NCBI GenBank assembly: GCA_001910725.1
Contig: MJGA01000024.1
Coordinates: forward strand, 248,001 to 312,000
DNA from: Phanerodontia chrysosporium
Lineage: Eukaryota > Basidiomycota > Agaricomycetes > Polyporales > Phanerochaetaceae
DNA length: 64,000 bases
Reading direction: 5' to 3'
Below, in pieces: positions 32,759 through 44,475 of the stretch. The notes beneath the pieces were generated by a model that saw only the letters and a list, made by a program, of their open reading frames with translations, was not told where the DNA came from and searched no databases. The position numbers were made by a program, and so were the translations under genes. Positions within the stretch are counted from its first letter, which is position 1. The number at the start of each line of letters is the position of its first letter.

Positions 32759-34914
32759 GCGAAGCCTTATGTTCTCCTCAAGCCCAGGACTAGTGGCGCA
32801 ATTGTGACGTGCGTCAGATTGCCTCTTGTCCATCAAATCTCGCAGCAATGTGTGCGCGTCGTGGTAGCTTACCTTCGTAGTTCACGGCTGGAGCTAATGC
32901 GAGGAGACACATCTTTCTCGTTTAGCAACGCTCTCGGACAGTTGCGCGCTGCCTGTAGCAGGAAACTCCGGCTGCAGCCCGTTGCGTGGCGTGTGATGGT
33001 GTGCATTCTCTTCCCGCATCGCGGGCCCTCTAACGTTTATGTCTGATCTGAACCGCGGGATCTCCGGCGACCTGTAGATATCAGGCTATGCGACGACATG
33101 GAATTGAATGTGCGGCTTGTTATTGACCTGCGATGCTCGGAATCTCCGTTGTCACTGAATACTCCCTGCAGTGTGGAACACTTGGCCAACAGCGAAGCCA
33201 GCCTTTTCAAAAGCTAGGTCACGATATTGTCGCTGGTGCAGCCTCGGCGCGCATGCACGCGGCCGCGAGCGCGGGTGCTACCTGGGAGTGGGTGCGCGTG
33301 GGCACCGAGGAGGCACTCGGCGGTGTGGATGGCCGCGTACCTCGGTGTGTGCCCGTGCGGGCTGCGGGCGGCCGTTGGCCATTGCGGGCTTCGAGGGCGC
33401 CTTGGGTGCGCACGGCGCCCCAGCGCTGGGCACCGTCGGTGCAGCCGGACATGGTCGGGGCGCGAGGGCTGGGGAGGCAGGTGGGTGCTCGCTGCGAAGG
33501 AACGATGCTAACGTCCAGTACCCTGCGGCGCCGCTGGCCGTGCTCGCGTTCGCGCCGGGCGAGCGTGCTGCCAGTGTCGGCACATGGTGCGGCTCCTCGC
33601 AGCGCGCGGCCGGTGGCGGTGGGTGCCTGCGACATGCGCTGCCCGCGACCGGTCGCGGTGCGGGCGGTCGCATGCAACGGCAACACTCGTCCTCCGTGCC
33701 CTCGCGCTGCGCGGGAGCGGGCGCCACTGGAGGTGAGATGCGCAGAGCCGAGCTGGGCACCGCGCCATGCCAGTTGGTGCTGTGCGCGAGGCCTGCGGCG
33801 TTGCCGACCCGAGCGTGCGACGCGCGGACGCGAGGGCGGTGCGCGACGCGGGGCCCGCAGCACTCCTTTGACGGCGGGACGGCGCGCGCGGCACCAGAGA
33901 GGAGCGACGGGACGAACGCGGTGGGGACACGCGTGGTGACGGAGTGGCCTGTCACCCTAGAGCATGCGGGGTTTTTCTGTTGCACTTGGTGCAGCTGGAA
34001 TGCGAGGACCTGGCACGCTGGCGCCCCTCGTAGCAGGCCGTCGAGGGCAGTCGCCGGCCGCGCATGGCGCGTCGGCCGGCTGCGAAGGGAAGGCTCTGTC
34101 ATGGGTGTAGATCACGGTAAGCTTCCGCCCGGGGAACGTGCAAGGCCCGCCCATGCAGTGATCGTGAGACGCACCTGGATGCGCAGACCGACGGCCCTGT
34201 GGGCCTCCAGCAACTCGCGTCTCTCCCCGCCAGGACGCGCACGGGAAGGTGTCCCCAGAGTTCATCGCCAGTCCTCGCCGGCGTCTGCGAATGTGGACAT
34301 TGAGAATGCCGCGCTGCTAAAGGAACGAAATGCGTACCGGCACGGTGGGAGCGTTCCTGCGAGAGGAGGGCGCCGTTGGCGCGTTGGCCGACCGCCGGAA
34401 AGAAGTCCCGCGAAGCAGCCCCGATCGCTAGAGCCCCTAGGCGGAGAGGCGCGGCCACGGCCCATCGCAGCACCTCTGGCCGCCGTGTCTGCTGGGATGG
34501 CCCGCCGCTGGCCAGCTCGTCAATGCCTGGGTCCGGGCGCAGCGCCGGGAAGCGGCACACGCAGCGCGGACACGATGTTGAGTACGAGAGTGCACGACAA
34601 AGGATACGCCGATGGGGACGAGCGTGTGGGCATGACCAAGACGAAGAGCGAGGGAGCGGGGGCCGCCGGGGCAGCCACGTGCGCGGGCGGCCCCCGTGAC
34701 TAGTGAGCAGCGGTGGCGCGTGGCGCGGTCGAGGGCAATAAAACGCCGGAGAAAATGGGACAAGGGATGCGCAGCTGCGCAATGTACAGTGGGATGAATG
34801 CGAATAGATTGCAGGTATTCCGAAAGGTACAAATGCACGGGCAAAAGAAAACAGGATGAACAGGACTGAGCAGAGCAAAGAGACGAAAAAGCGAAGAGAC
34901 AGAGGATGCGGGGG
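32759..34914. other. GC-rich block open on both strands, no confident gene
   Basis: At 33171-34703 the plus strand has a 510-codon frame, but its product is rich in R, A, G and C with no domain. The minus strand is also open for hundreds of codons. This is what high GC alone produces. No promoter or start context supports a gene. Confidence 0.4.
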
Positions 34915-35150
34915 TATATATATACAGGAGGCGTGGGGGATGTGTGGGCAGCAAGCGGTTTTCTTCAGGCGTGTCGACCTCGAAGACGTCACCGCGCGGA
35001 CGAGCGGCTCGGAGTGGCGGCTCCGAGCGTGTACTGCTCTGTCGGCGGCGGGAGACAGCTCCCAGGTCGGTGTCTTCGTCTTGCTGTCCCAGTGTGGTAG
35101 CTTACACTACCAGTGGAGGAGGTGAGGGGTATCTTGCGCCCTGCAGAGAC
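34915..35150 (+). repeat. Diverged repeat, partner of 23040-23270
   Basis: It starts at a TATATATATA motif (34915-34924) and contains CGACCTCGAA, GCGGACGA, GGAGTGGCGGCTCCG and ATCTTGCGCCCTG in the same order as the minus strand of 23040-23270. In the frame MCGQQAVFFRRVDLEDVTAR it shows FF, DLE, W and LRA at the shared positions. It overlaps the 3' end of the minus-strand gene at 35102-35367. Confidence 0.4.
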
Positions 35151-35367
35151 ATGTCAGAACTGATGCAAACCTTACACAGACGAGGGTGCGCACCATGGGC
35201 GGGATGTTTTCCTTATCGTCGTCATCATCTTCGCGACGTCTGCGGATACCCTTTTTGGGCGGTGGACTTGGATTTTTTGCGTTGCGACGACGACGGCGTT
35301 CTTCGCGCCGTGCGCGGTTTGTCGGGGTAGAGGTGCTATTGGAGGCACGAGATGTGGAACCGAGCAT
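35102..35367 (-). CDS. Small basic/acidic hypothetical protein
   Basis: The frame starts MLGSTSRASNSTSTPTNRAR, then a basic run (REERRRRRNAK), PPPKKGIRRRRE, a D run and KENIPPM. The alternation of basic and acidic blocks with KEN-IPP looks like a short nuclear protein. KEN is the degradation box of APC/C substrates, which may be coincidental here. A short intron (GTCTGT or GTAAGG to CTGCAG, 35-41 nt) would join RTLV to ARYPSPPPLVV and a stop at 35102. Without it the frame stops at 35107. Both are tentative. Confidence 0.4.
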
Positions 35368-36867
35368 TTTGGAGTGAGGACACGGGTGAATAGCGGATGC
35401 AAGGGGATGGCGTTGTAACGGCGAGGTCGTCGTTATGGTAGGGCAGGATGTGGGATGAGTAGACAGCGCAATGCAAGGGGGAGAATGAGCTGAGGAGACG
35501 GCGAGAGCAGACCTAGACTTTAAAGTCCCCGGCGAATCCTAGATAGCCAAATCGGGACACCCTCACACATCACTCGCGATTGATGGCAGGCGAGCCAGCC
35601 ATCCGCCGGCAAGCCGCGCCCCTTGTCTTGTCTCCCATTCCACGCGCGCGCATAATCCGTGCGCGAGGCAGGCCCAGGCACCGCAGGCGCCGGGGCGATG
35701 TGGGCGATCAGCCCTCGGGGACTACCGTCAAGCCGGGCTGCAATTCCGTGCCATTCAGGCCGAGGAGACGGCGCGGCGCGTGACAGTCGTGCTTGGGCCC
35801 CCGTTTCTGCGCGGGGAGAGGAGGGTGCACAAGCCGCCCTCGGCGGTGGTGTCTGTCTGGGCACGGGTTGCGGGGCCGTGTGAACGCCAGAGGTCCAGCG
35901 TGCAGCGTCTCGCTCCCCGTCCGCCGCCCCCGCCGTGGGCAGGGGATAGCGGATGGGAGGCGCAGGCGCGAGAGCGCCTGCGGGACGGGATGTCCGAGCG
36001 AGGCCTCCGGCGCGGGCTGGCAGACGGGGAGGCAGCGGCCGTCCTGCATCTGCTATGGCGGGGGAGCACGCGTGTGTGGCGGCCTCATCGCATGCAAGCG
36101 ACTGGCAGCACCTGCTGCTGGACGCTGGCTGCGGTTCTGTGGCGAAAGGGCGGCCACCTTGCCGTGCAGCGCACACAGGCGGGCACCAGCAGCCCCGCGG
36201 GGCGCAATCGCACCATACGTGGAGTGTGTGCAGCCAGAGTGGCGGAGAAGAGGACGGTGGGCAGCGACTCGGATGCGCGGCCTTGCGGCTCTCACACGGA
36301 AGAGCAGCGCCGACAGCATCCTCGGCGGGGAGGCTCGGGTCGCGGAGCATGAGCACACCACCAGAAGGGCATCGTCCTGCAGTCGGTTAAGAGCAGCGCA
36401 GGCGCACGGAGGGCGAGGCGACGCGTGCTCGCCCGGCGCACGTCGGGGCGCGTCACGGCGCTCAATATCAAGACCCTAGGCGCCGCCTAGGTAGGACCCG
36501 GTGCACCGTGCATCGCGCGTTGCCCGAGACTACGGTAACAAAAATAGAACAGGACTCTGCATGAAGATACAGTGAGCATTCACGAGGGCTGCATTAAGCC
36601 TTGATAGTTGCGTTTGCAGAATGAGGCAAAGGACGTTGGCTGTAATGCAGAAGGTATTTGAACACGCGGTGTTTCCGGTGGGCAACGATTCCACGCCGCC
36701 ACGTTACAGCAGCGAGCGCGCAGGCACGCGGCGAGAGTACCTGGCGCTGTGCAGAAAAAGGTGCGCGTGGAAGTAACGTATCCTGCCCTAACGCCGACAC
36801 GAATAGAACTAATCACAAGAATGCATTGCGTCTACAGGCAGAGTCAGCGGACATGCACCGACCTCAC
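35368..36867. other. GC-rich DNA, no confident gene
   Basis: Frames overlap on all strands at 35580-36480, with arginine/alanine-rich products. No motif or start context supports any of them. 36480-36860 shows nothing. Confidence 0.35.
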
Positions 36868-37569
36868 TCAGCCTGCCTCTTCGTCCGATGAGTCCTCCAC
36901 ATTAGACGTCTCGTCGTCCAAGACCCCGCCAGGCTGCCCGCGCTCCGTCTCATCAGGCCCATACGGGCGCGCATCCCACTCCTTCGCGAGTGCACGCAGC
37001 CTCTCCTCGTTATCGACGACCTCCCTGTCAGACGCGCAGCCGCCCTCACCAGTGGTGGCACCCTCTTCCGTCTCCCTTCCCCTCGTGTCGTCGAGCGACA
37101 CCGCGTGGAAGAGCGCGCTGATGTCGCCGAGCGCGCCGAGGTCGACGGCGTGCATGCGCGGGGCGGCGTGCTGTTGAGCGCGGGCGTCAGCTCCTCGCAG
37201 ACGCGTCGGGGCCAGTTCAGCCCGGCGCACCTCGTCTGCGGGCTCGGCGTTTTCCCCGTCCGAGTCTGCGCCGTCGGACGGCCGTCCGTCGATATCTTCC
37301 TCCTCGGGGTCCTCGACGGCCTCGGCTGGGTCCCTGTGGACCACGAAGGCGGTTGCTGCAGCAGTCGTCTGCAAATCCCGGCGGAAACGGTGGGTCTGTG
37401 TGCGTCGGGAGGCAAGGCGTCGCCTCCGCATGGCTTTAGCAACAGTGTCCGCTCGTCGCCCCGCCGCAGGTCGGGCCTTGTACGCGCGCTGGTAGTCTCG
37501 GATGGCGGCCATGAAAAGAAGAGGATACAGAGTCTCGTTAGAGGAGAAGCCCTGGAGCATCTCCCACAC
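36868..37569 (-). CDS. Hypothetical protein with acidic tail, 233 aa
   Basis: Start MWEMLQGFSSNETLYPLLFM, or more conservatively the inner Met at MAAIRDYQRAYKARPAAGRR. The first half is basic and helical (KAMRRRRLASRRTQTHRFRR). The middle and tail are acidic (EDPEEEDIDGRPSDGADSD; DDETSNVEDSSDEEAG). The composition is coherent along the frame, unlike the shadow frames. No known domain or transmembrane segment. The acidic tail would suit a nuclear or chaperone-like role, which is speculation. Confidence 0.5.
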   Translation of the reverse strand: MWEMLQGFSSNETLYPLLFMAAIRDYQRAYKARPAAGRRADTVAKAMRRRRLASRRTQTHRFRRDLQTTAAATAFVVHRDPAEAVEDPEEEDIDGRPSDGADSDGENAEPADEVRRAELAPTRLRGADARAQQHAAPRMHAVDLGALGDISALFHAVSLDDTRGRETEEGATTGEGGCASDREVVDNEERLRALAKEWDARPYGPDETERGQPGGVLDDETSNVEDSSDEEAG

Positions 37570-38289
37570 AGCAAGTCATTGTTCCCATAGAACATGAATG
37601 GCGCTTCCGGAGCGCTTTCGAGACGCTATGTGGCCGACGCCGCAAGATCAGTGCGCTGATTTGCGGGCTGTGCCATCTGCAAGTCAGATTCGATGGGTGT
37701 GCCGGAGAGGACATTACACACCCGAGTGGCAGGCCTGCGGCATGGAGCCCTGGGGTCGAGAGCCCTGGGCTGGGGGTGCCAGCCTGTGTCGACTGCCAGC
37801 TGAGTGAGCACATGGCGCCAGTGACGGGCGCAGGATCGGCTCGACACCCCTCGCGCAATCCCTCCGGCATCCAGCACACCACGGAGGGGACGCCGCCCAG
37901 GTCTCGCCGGGAGCGCCCGTATCAGCGCCACGCGCGCTTCTGGCCCAAGGCAACACAACGGGTGCAGGCCCACCAAGACGCCGCTTCTCCGTCCCGCGAT
38001 ATCGATGGCAGCAGGGGGGTCGCTTGGTTGTCTCCTGCATTCCAGGGTGCGCTGCCGCGGCTGGCAGCCTATTCGCCGTGCGACGGATCCCAATGGGGCA
38101 AACATATATTCAAAAGGTCTCTATGTGCCGTGTATCCTCGTCCCTTCTCCCTGCAGCACCACTCCTGGGGCTGCCCACCACTCCGACTCCCACGCGTGTG
38201 GCCGCGCGAGTCGACTGTGTACGCCCTTGCTGCGCGCGGAGCAGCGCGCGCCCGCCGGTACTACGCCCGCTGCCGACGGTCTGTCCGAG

Positions 38290-38463
38290 ATGGGCACCCT
38301 GGCAGAGAGCGAGGGCCCCGCGACGCTGCCGCCCGGGTGGGAGGACTGGACGGACGGCGTCGCGGGTGCCTCGGATGCGGTTATGGGGCGCGGCTGGTGG
38401 GGTTTGTTGGCGTTGACTACCCTTCCCGTCGCGGCTTTCATGTTCTCGCCTTTTCGTGGATGA
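38290..38463 (+). CDS. Possible small tail-anchored protein, 57 aa
   Basis: From MGTLAESEGPATLPPGWEDW the frame continues DGVAGASDAVMGRG and ends in a hydrophobic segment, WWGLLALTTLPVAAFMF, with a short SPFRG tail. This gives a cytosolic head and one C-terminal membrane anchor. The frame is also open upstream to 38005, so the start may be earlier. No family recognised. The stretch 37570-38289 shows only GC-rich frames. Confidence 0.3.
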   Translation: MGTLAESEGPATLPPGWEDWTDGVAGASDAVMGRGWWGLLALTTLPVAAFMFSPFRG

Positions 38464-39596
38464 GTTGTGGTGTTCATCCTGTGAAGCGACGAAGGGGTGA
38501 AGGCTGCGGTTGCACGCGCTCCGTACGCCTGGAGGCTGCTCCTTCGATGGTTTGACAATCCTCAAAGCCGTACAGTCTCCCTTTGCAACCGCGCGTCGTG
38601 CGGCAGCCCCCGAGGGCGCCTACTACTGTGGCCCCCGGGCGCATCAGCGCATCACGGCAGCGAGCTCGCGTGGTTCAGCTCTTCCTGCACCACCGTGCAG
38701 TGCGCTGCCTCCTCGCCCGCAGCGGTCGCTGGTGCAGTGTGCCAGTGGCATGCTACGAAGAGGTATGTCCGACCCCGCCCGCGCTGCTGCTGCCCACGTC
38801 TCGTTCGCGGGCCCCACACACTGCCACGAGACAGACAGCCCGTCCGGAGAGCCCCTCGCGGCGCACGCGCCGAGTCTCACGACGCCAGGCCCACGACAAG
38901 TGCCGTCTGTTGCGGCCCCAGTACACGCTTGGCACACGGCCAGGATCCTGGCCCGCCCCCGCCCTCCGCACTCCCGTTGCGGCCGCGCAAACGCTGCCTT
39001 TTGCCTGTGCGTCGCGGACGGGGCGCGAACAAGGCACGCGGCGCGGGCGAGCACGGCTGTTGGTGGCGACGCGTCAGCCGCGGCGCTGGTGGTGCACTGA
39101 ACGCGGCCGGCGTCCTGTGCAATGGTTCGAGCTCAGCGTTTGGTTTGCGAGACCGAGCTTGCAGGGCCACCCGACCACCATGGTGCATGCGAGGCTCGAC
39201 GACGAGTGCTCTAGCCCTCCTCCGGCGTACAGCCGCGGTCGGCCTTGCGGGCGAGCAGACGATTGGCATTGGCCGGAGCGGGCAGATTCTGGGGAGTGTG
39301 TACGTCTCGGGTCCGCGCGTCACTGTGCTCTATGCGTAGATCATGCCGAGGGCAGCGGGAATCAAGAGGAGAAGTGTAGCAGCATTGGTTGTGACATGCA
39401 GAGAAACGACTTGGCTGCACTCGTTCAGAGCCTGGAAGCGCCGAGCCATTACAGCGAGGTATGCAGAACCAAAGATGAAGACAGCATCACATTTCCATGT
39501 CCGAGGATTTGACCACTACATTCCGAAACAATAACTAGGACAGCTCATACGAATACATTCTGTCCCGCATTCCACTTTTATCCCAAACTCCGCCGC
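38464..39596. other. GC-rich DNA, no confident gene
   Basis: All frames at 38500-39340 are open for long stretches, with Arg/Ala/Cys-rich products. There is no homology signal. The last 250 bp are the 3' flank of the minus-strand peptidase gene. Confidence 0.35.
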
Positions 39597-40476
39597 TTAG
39601 ACGTAGGAGACGGTGACGCTGCTGCCAGAGGTCGACACGCTCGTGAGGGTCTTGCCGTTCTGCTGGATGTCGATGATGTTCGCGCCGCTGGGGCCGACGC
39701 TGCCGCTGCCCGTCTTCGCGGACGCGCCCGTGAAGGTGACCGTGCCAAAGTTGGCGAACGGCACGAGCGAGCTGCCCTCCTCAAAGTCCTCGACGATCCA
39801 CTCCGCGTCCTGCTCGCACAGCGCCGCCGACGACGTGATCTGCTTCGTCACCGTCTTGCCCTTCGTGTTGTTCGTGATCACCGCCGTGCCGGCCTTGGTC
39901 GACGTCGCGGTGACCGTCAGCGTCACGCTGTCGCCGGGGCTGAAGCTGATGCCCGAGAAGTCGTACGCGTAGTCCGGATACCACTCGTACCAGGCTGCGC
40001 ACGGGACGTCAGCACGTTGCACATGAGCAGCAGCAGAAGAGCACACCCACCGTCGTAGGAGACGGAGCTGCCGCTGACGGTAAAGTCGACACCGGTCTGG
40101 AGGATCGCGTTTCCGCAGGTGTCGCCGTCGATGCCGACCCACGCCGACGCAGAGTGCTCGCCGGACTGGCCCGACGGCTCCTTTGGCGTCGGGACGGTGA
40201 ACGTCGCGGTAACGCTCTTGTACGTGCCCTGCGCCCTTGCGTCAGCACAGTGCGCACGGCACCCGGACGCCCTGCACTCACCGCGGCCGAGTTCCAGACG
40301 GCGCCGGCCCAGTTCGAGCTGTACTCGACGTTGGTCTGGTTCGTGATCTTGGGGTGCGACGAGCGCAGGCCGCCGGCACGCCGCGCGAGGCGGGCGTCGT
40401 GGCGCTCCTTGGACGTCGGGATGGCGAACGCGGAGGTCGCGGCGAGGGCGGTGACGAAGAGGGTAGAGAGGAACAT
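39597..40476 (-). CDS. G1 family glutamic endopeptidase (copy A)
   Basis: A secreted acid endopeptidase of the eqolisin/aspergilloglutamic type. The signal peptide is MFLSTLFVTALAATSAFA, followed by a short basic propeptide (ERHDARLARRAGGLRSSHPK). The mature start is near VEYSSNWAGAVW. Exon 2 holds SAWVGIDGDTCGNAILQTG, whose Gln matches the family's catalytic Gln. Exon 3 holds AWYEWYPDYAYDFSGISFSP and AEWIVEDFEEGSSLVPFANF, whose second Glu matches the catalytic Glu. It ends SSVTVSYV, the usual family terminus. Three exons are joined by two GT-AG introns. Its 3' half is almost identical to copy B, including intron 2. The length (about 260 aa spliced) is normal for the family. Confidence 0.9.
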
Positions 40477-40570
40477 TTTTTTGCTGGGGGCGAGGAGAGG
40501 CGGGAAGAAGACTTTGCTTGTCGAGTTGGGAGAGGCGAGGGACCTGGGATCTGTGGCTCGAGCTGCACCA

Positions 40571-40580
40571 GTATTTATAC
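40571..40580 (-). promoter_or_regulatory. TATA box of G1 peptidase copy A
   Basis: On the minus strand GTATAAATAC lies about 95 bp upstream of the start at 40476. Confidence 0.65.
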
Positions 40581-42340
40581 GGCGGACGACAGGCCGGCGT
40601 GCCCGCGCGCAATGCGCAGGTCGCCGAGGAGTACAAGCACCATGCTGGGCCTCCGCTTCTCGAGCTCGTGGGCGCAGGCAGTAGTGACGGGCAGAAGAGA
40701 GGTGCGAAGGGCGTGACCGTGTGTGCAATGGGTGGATCTGATGGGACCGCATGATGACCGGCGCGTATGTCCAGCTTCTTGGTCCTCAGAGCTGCTAGAT
40801 GGAAGCGCGCACCGCCTGCAAGCATATGCACGCCGGCTTCGACGGGTGATGGGGCTGCGCTGATTTGCCGGACGTGCCACCATTGTTATGCGTCCCTGCA
40901 TAATCTCGTCAGCCACCCACATATCCATCCATGTCCGTTGCAATTATGTGTGGCTTACCCATATTCTGAGAAATGAAGGCCTCGATGTCGTCGGGAATCT
41001 CAGAGCGGCGAGGCGCACCCTGGGTACGGAGAGCCTTAGTGCTTCAAGCTGCAGCCGTCATCGACAGGGGAAGGGGTGCCCAGCCGGCAATTGGTATCAT
41101 ACAGCGCTGTCCGAGTCGGCACAACCTCGAGGTCCGTGATCATTGCCTTCAAGTCTTCTGGTGAGCGAGGAAGAACCGGTCGGGTGGGCCTCCTACATCG
41201 ATTATACAATCACGGTATTGAGGCATTGCCTCACATCCAAATGTTTATGACACATGCTGTTGCGTTCTAGATGCAGAACGGCCATGCCGCCTTTGCAGTC
41301 CTGGTCGGACGGGAGCCAGAGAATTCATCGAGCGTATATGGTCCCCTCAAGAGGCGCATGGGTCACATGACATGGTCATTGAGGCAACCATAGGTCATTC
41401 CACAAGCCTCAGAAGTCTATTTTCTGGAGGCTATGCTGCAAGGAAATGCATAAGCTCATGATTCAAATCGGTGTCGAGCACTGATATGACTCACAAAGAT
41501 ATCTCCAATGCAAAACTGTCAAAACAAATAGCTGACAGACTTACACGTCCCTCTGTGAATAAATTCTTCGAAGTTCAGGTCGTATGGCTTACGAAGTCGT
41601 GGTGGATGGTGAGTGGATGAGAGCAAACTGGACTCGTCGTCGTGATCCGGTGATGCCGCGGACTTTGTGGCGCTGATCCGTTGGTTGCCACGTGGAAGCC
41701 TGCGCTCTCGACTGTGGAATTTGAAGCCCTTGTTTCCCTCTCATAACATCCACAATTCTCCTATGAAACACCAGTTACATACCATTGAAATGAGAAAGAT
41801 AAAGGCATGAAGACATGAATAATGAAGAGAAACAATCAGAGGCGTAGACATATAGGCCTCGGAATTGCAACCTGCTCTCAACCGCCTCCTCATAGCACAC
41901 TGCGGCGACGACGCGGCACCAACAGCAGAGGACTCGCGCCGCCCGCGCAGTCTCCTGGTCTGACGCAACTGATCGCCCAGCCGAGCTGGGAGTGGCAACG
42001 CCCACAGCGGATACAAGGAGCTATCCCCTAGTATGCCTTAATGGCAGAGGCGGCCTGGTGAGTGGCTATAATCACCTTGTAAATCAAGGTGTACTGACCG
42101 CTGCCCTCAGAAACGAGCTCATTGACCCCAGGTTGCCTGCGCCTCCCGTGCTTCGACGTCACTGTCGGGAGGCGCAGGAATTCGACTCCCATGTCGCGCG
42201 CGTAACCCACGCCGACGGCACTCGAGTGAGGTCACTCTGAGACGGCACGGTTTACGCCAGGGACTGGGACCTTTCCAGGCGACGGGCGTGCGGTAGTCTG
42301 GGAGACTATTGATGGAGGCATTCATGCCGAATACAAGTGT
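40581..42340. other. Spacer between inverted peptidase genes, no gene recognised
   Basis: Mostly AT-richer non-coding sequence. No frame over about 80 codons and no family resemblance. A minus frame near 41000-41200 shows short protein-like pieces (EIPDDIEAFISQNMG) interrupted by stops and could be a relic. Confidence 0.35.
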
Positions 42341-42464
42341 ATATATCTGAGTTCAGACAATGCACTCTTTCTGTGATTCGTGCGTGTGCAGACTTTATCC
42401 ATTCACGAGAATACTGTTTGTACACTCGTTTCAAACGATACACTCGTTCACTATCCAAGACACA

Positions 42465-42581
42465 ATGGCTGAACGCACCACAATACCGCTAACCCCCCGC
42501 CCCGGTTCGCGAACAGCAGCGGGGCCTCGGAGGCATTCCACGGGGGCTTCGTGGCGCGGCCGGCACGACGAGGATGCCTGA
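42465..42581 (+). CDS. Possible very short ORF, 38 aa
   Basis: A TATATAT motif at 42342-42348 is followed 117 bp later by ACACAATGG opening a frame, MAERTTIPLTPRPGSRTAAG, that ends RGRHDEDA. The layout copies the other small genes in the window, but the peptide is short and the opposite strand is open too. Confidence 0.2.
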   Translation: MAERTTIPLTPRPGSRTAAGPRRHSTGASWRGRHDEDA

Positions 42582-44370
42582 AATCCTGATCTCGCAGGCT
42601 GCGATTGGTGCCAAGGCTGGGGAACGAGGGCCAAGCCGAAGGGACGCAGCGGGATGCCGTGCGCGCTGCCGCGGGCTCGGGTCTCGGCACGCGCCTCCCA
42701 CACGCCGCCCGAGGCTTGGCTCCCACCACATCTCGCTCTCTGCCTCCTACCACCACCACCATGCTTTCGCGGCGTACGGAGACCTGCGAGGGGGCTGCCT
42801 GGACGCGAGGTGAGGGGCAGAGGCAAGACGTGCTGGCGAGAGCGAGGGCGCGGCGCGGCCCCGCGTAGCCACTTCGCGTGCGAGAGAAGAGCCACTTTGG
42901 CCGAGGGCAGAGGATCCTAGGCGGGCTGAACCTCTGGGGGGTGCTGTCGAGGGCAGGGGGGTTCTGGTGGTCGAGGAGAAGACTGCCAGGTGCGTCGCAA
43001 GCGTCTGTCCGTGCTGCCCACCATCCTCACCTCCCCGTCAGAAATTCGGTGCCATGGATCGCGAATCTCGCTCGGTAGGCTCGCGCATGCGCGCGCGTCC
43101 CCGTCGTCCTCGCCGAGAATATTCGCGCGTCGTCCCCTGCCGCTGTCAGCCCTGCGCGGATGCTGGTCCGACCTCGGCGATACACGACGCATTAGGGAAG
43201 CCTCCGCGCTGCTGCACCGCGCCGGCCCCGCTGCAGGGCGTGACATCGCGCACGGCCAGCTGGCACGTCGAACGACGACAATTTGCCAGAGCAGGCGGTT
43301 CTAGCTGCACATGCGCTATCGCCTGCCGGCCACGCTGGTGCATTTTCTGGATGACCTGGTGCACGCGTGGCCCGCAGGAGGGCTCGCCCGCCGGTGCATG
43401 GTGCTGCCGCTGCACGGCCCATGTGGCTCCGAAGCCGTCTTGTACCACGACACCGCGTGATCTCCCTCTGCGGACAGCCCTCGCCAGCACGAACAAGGAA
43501 TGACGACTTCTGGCTCATGCATGCCTGGACCGCGGTATCTCCCTCGCCCGGCGCTGCGCGCATCGTGAAAACCCATGTCCAGGTATCTCCGACTCGGGCG
43601 ACGCCAGCAACAATCTCGTGCGGGCAGGTGATGTGCAACTATGATCGGCGGACTGCACTGGAGGAGTCGAGGAAGGACAGGCCCTGCGATCACCTTTGTT
43701 GCGTGAGTCGGCTGAGTCGGCTCAACCGCGGTCGCTCGTCATAGCCCCGTGTTGTGCCAGCATGGCCTTCGTAGGGCCGTCGATACGGCGCGTGCGATGA
43801 TCCCCACGCGCACAACTGTCAAACCATGATACATTTTCCTCCTCAATCATAGACTGCACCCGCCGGTGCTGCCTATCCTGTGGAAGAAGGCACTCGCGCT
43901 TCCGGAAGGTGCCACAGGGCGGCTTGCACGCCGATGGTGAGCATCATGGCGTGCGATGGGGACTCTGTGCATGCACCGCTGACGGAACCTTGCAGCTCCG
44001 AGAGATAACCATTACGAAGACGAGCTGCCGCAAAGAGACTAGCGCAATCGCGCCCCGCGCGGTCGCTGCGTTGTCCCTGCTTCCAGGCTGTGCGTTCGTC
44101 CGGAGCGGGGCCTTCGAACAGAACACGCGCAACGCTGCTTCTCCAAGGGCACCTCGCTCAGGTGATCACGCGGCGGCAACATCAGATCCACCCATCACAC
44201 GCAACGCTCGCAACCGCCGACTGTGGCGAGAGCATGGGCGCCTCCTCGCCGTAACCATCGCCAAGCGCCATCGTGCCCCGCCCCGCGCACCATGCGTCCG
44301 CGAACTTGCGAAGCGGGCTGCACCATGATGCCACCGCTCGTTGACTATCGCCCGAGCGGGCGACGTCTGC
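42582..44370. other. GC-rich DNA, no confident gene
   Basis: Overlapping open frames on both strands (42570-43740) with Arg/Cys-rich products and no motif. The last few hundred bases are the promoter side of peptidase copy B. Confidence 0.35.
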
Positions 44371-44378
44371 GTATAAAG
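44371..44378 (+). promoter_or_regulatory. TATA box of G1 peptidase copy B
   Basis: GTATAAAG lies about 100 bp upstream of the start at 44476. Confidence 0.65.
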
Positions 44379-44475
44379 GACGTCCCCGGGGCAGAGCGAG
44401 GTCCCTCAGGATCCTCGCCTCTCTCGAACTCGACAGCCCTCCTCCGGCCCCTCGCTTCGACACCTTCTGCACACG

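Noticed and set aside
33171..34703. 510-codon plus-strand frame as a gene
   Set aside because: The opposite strand is equally open, the product is Arg/Ala/Gly/Cys-rich without any motif, and there is no promoter or splice context.
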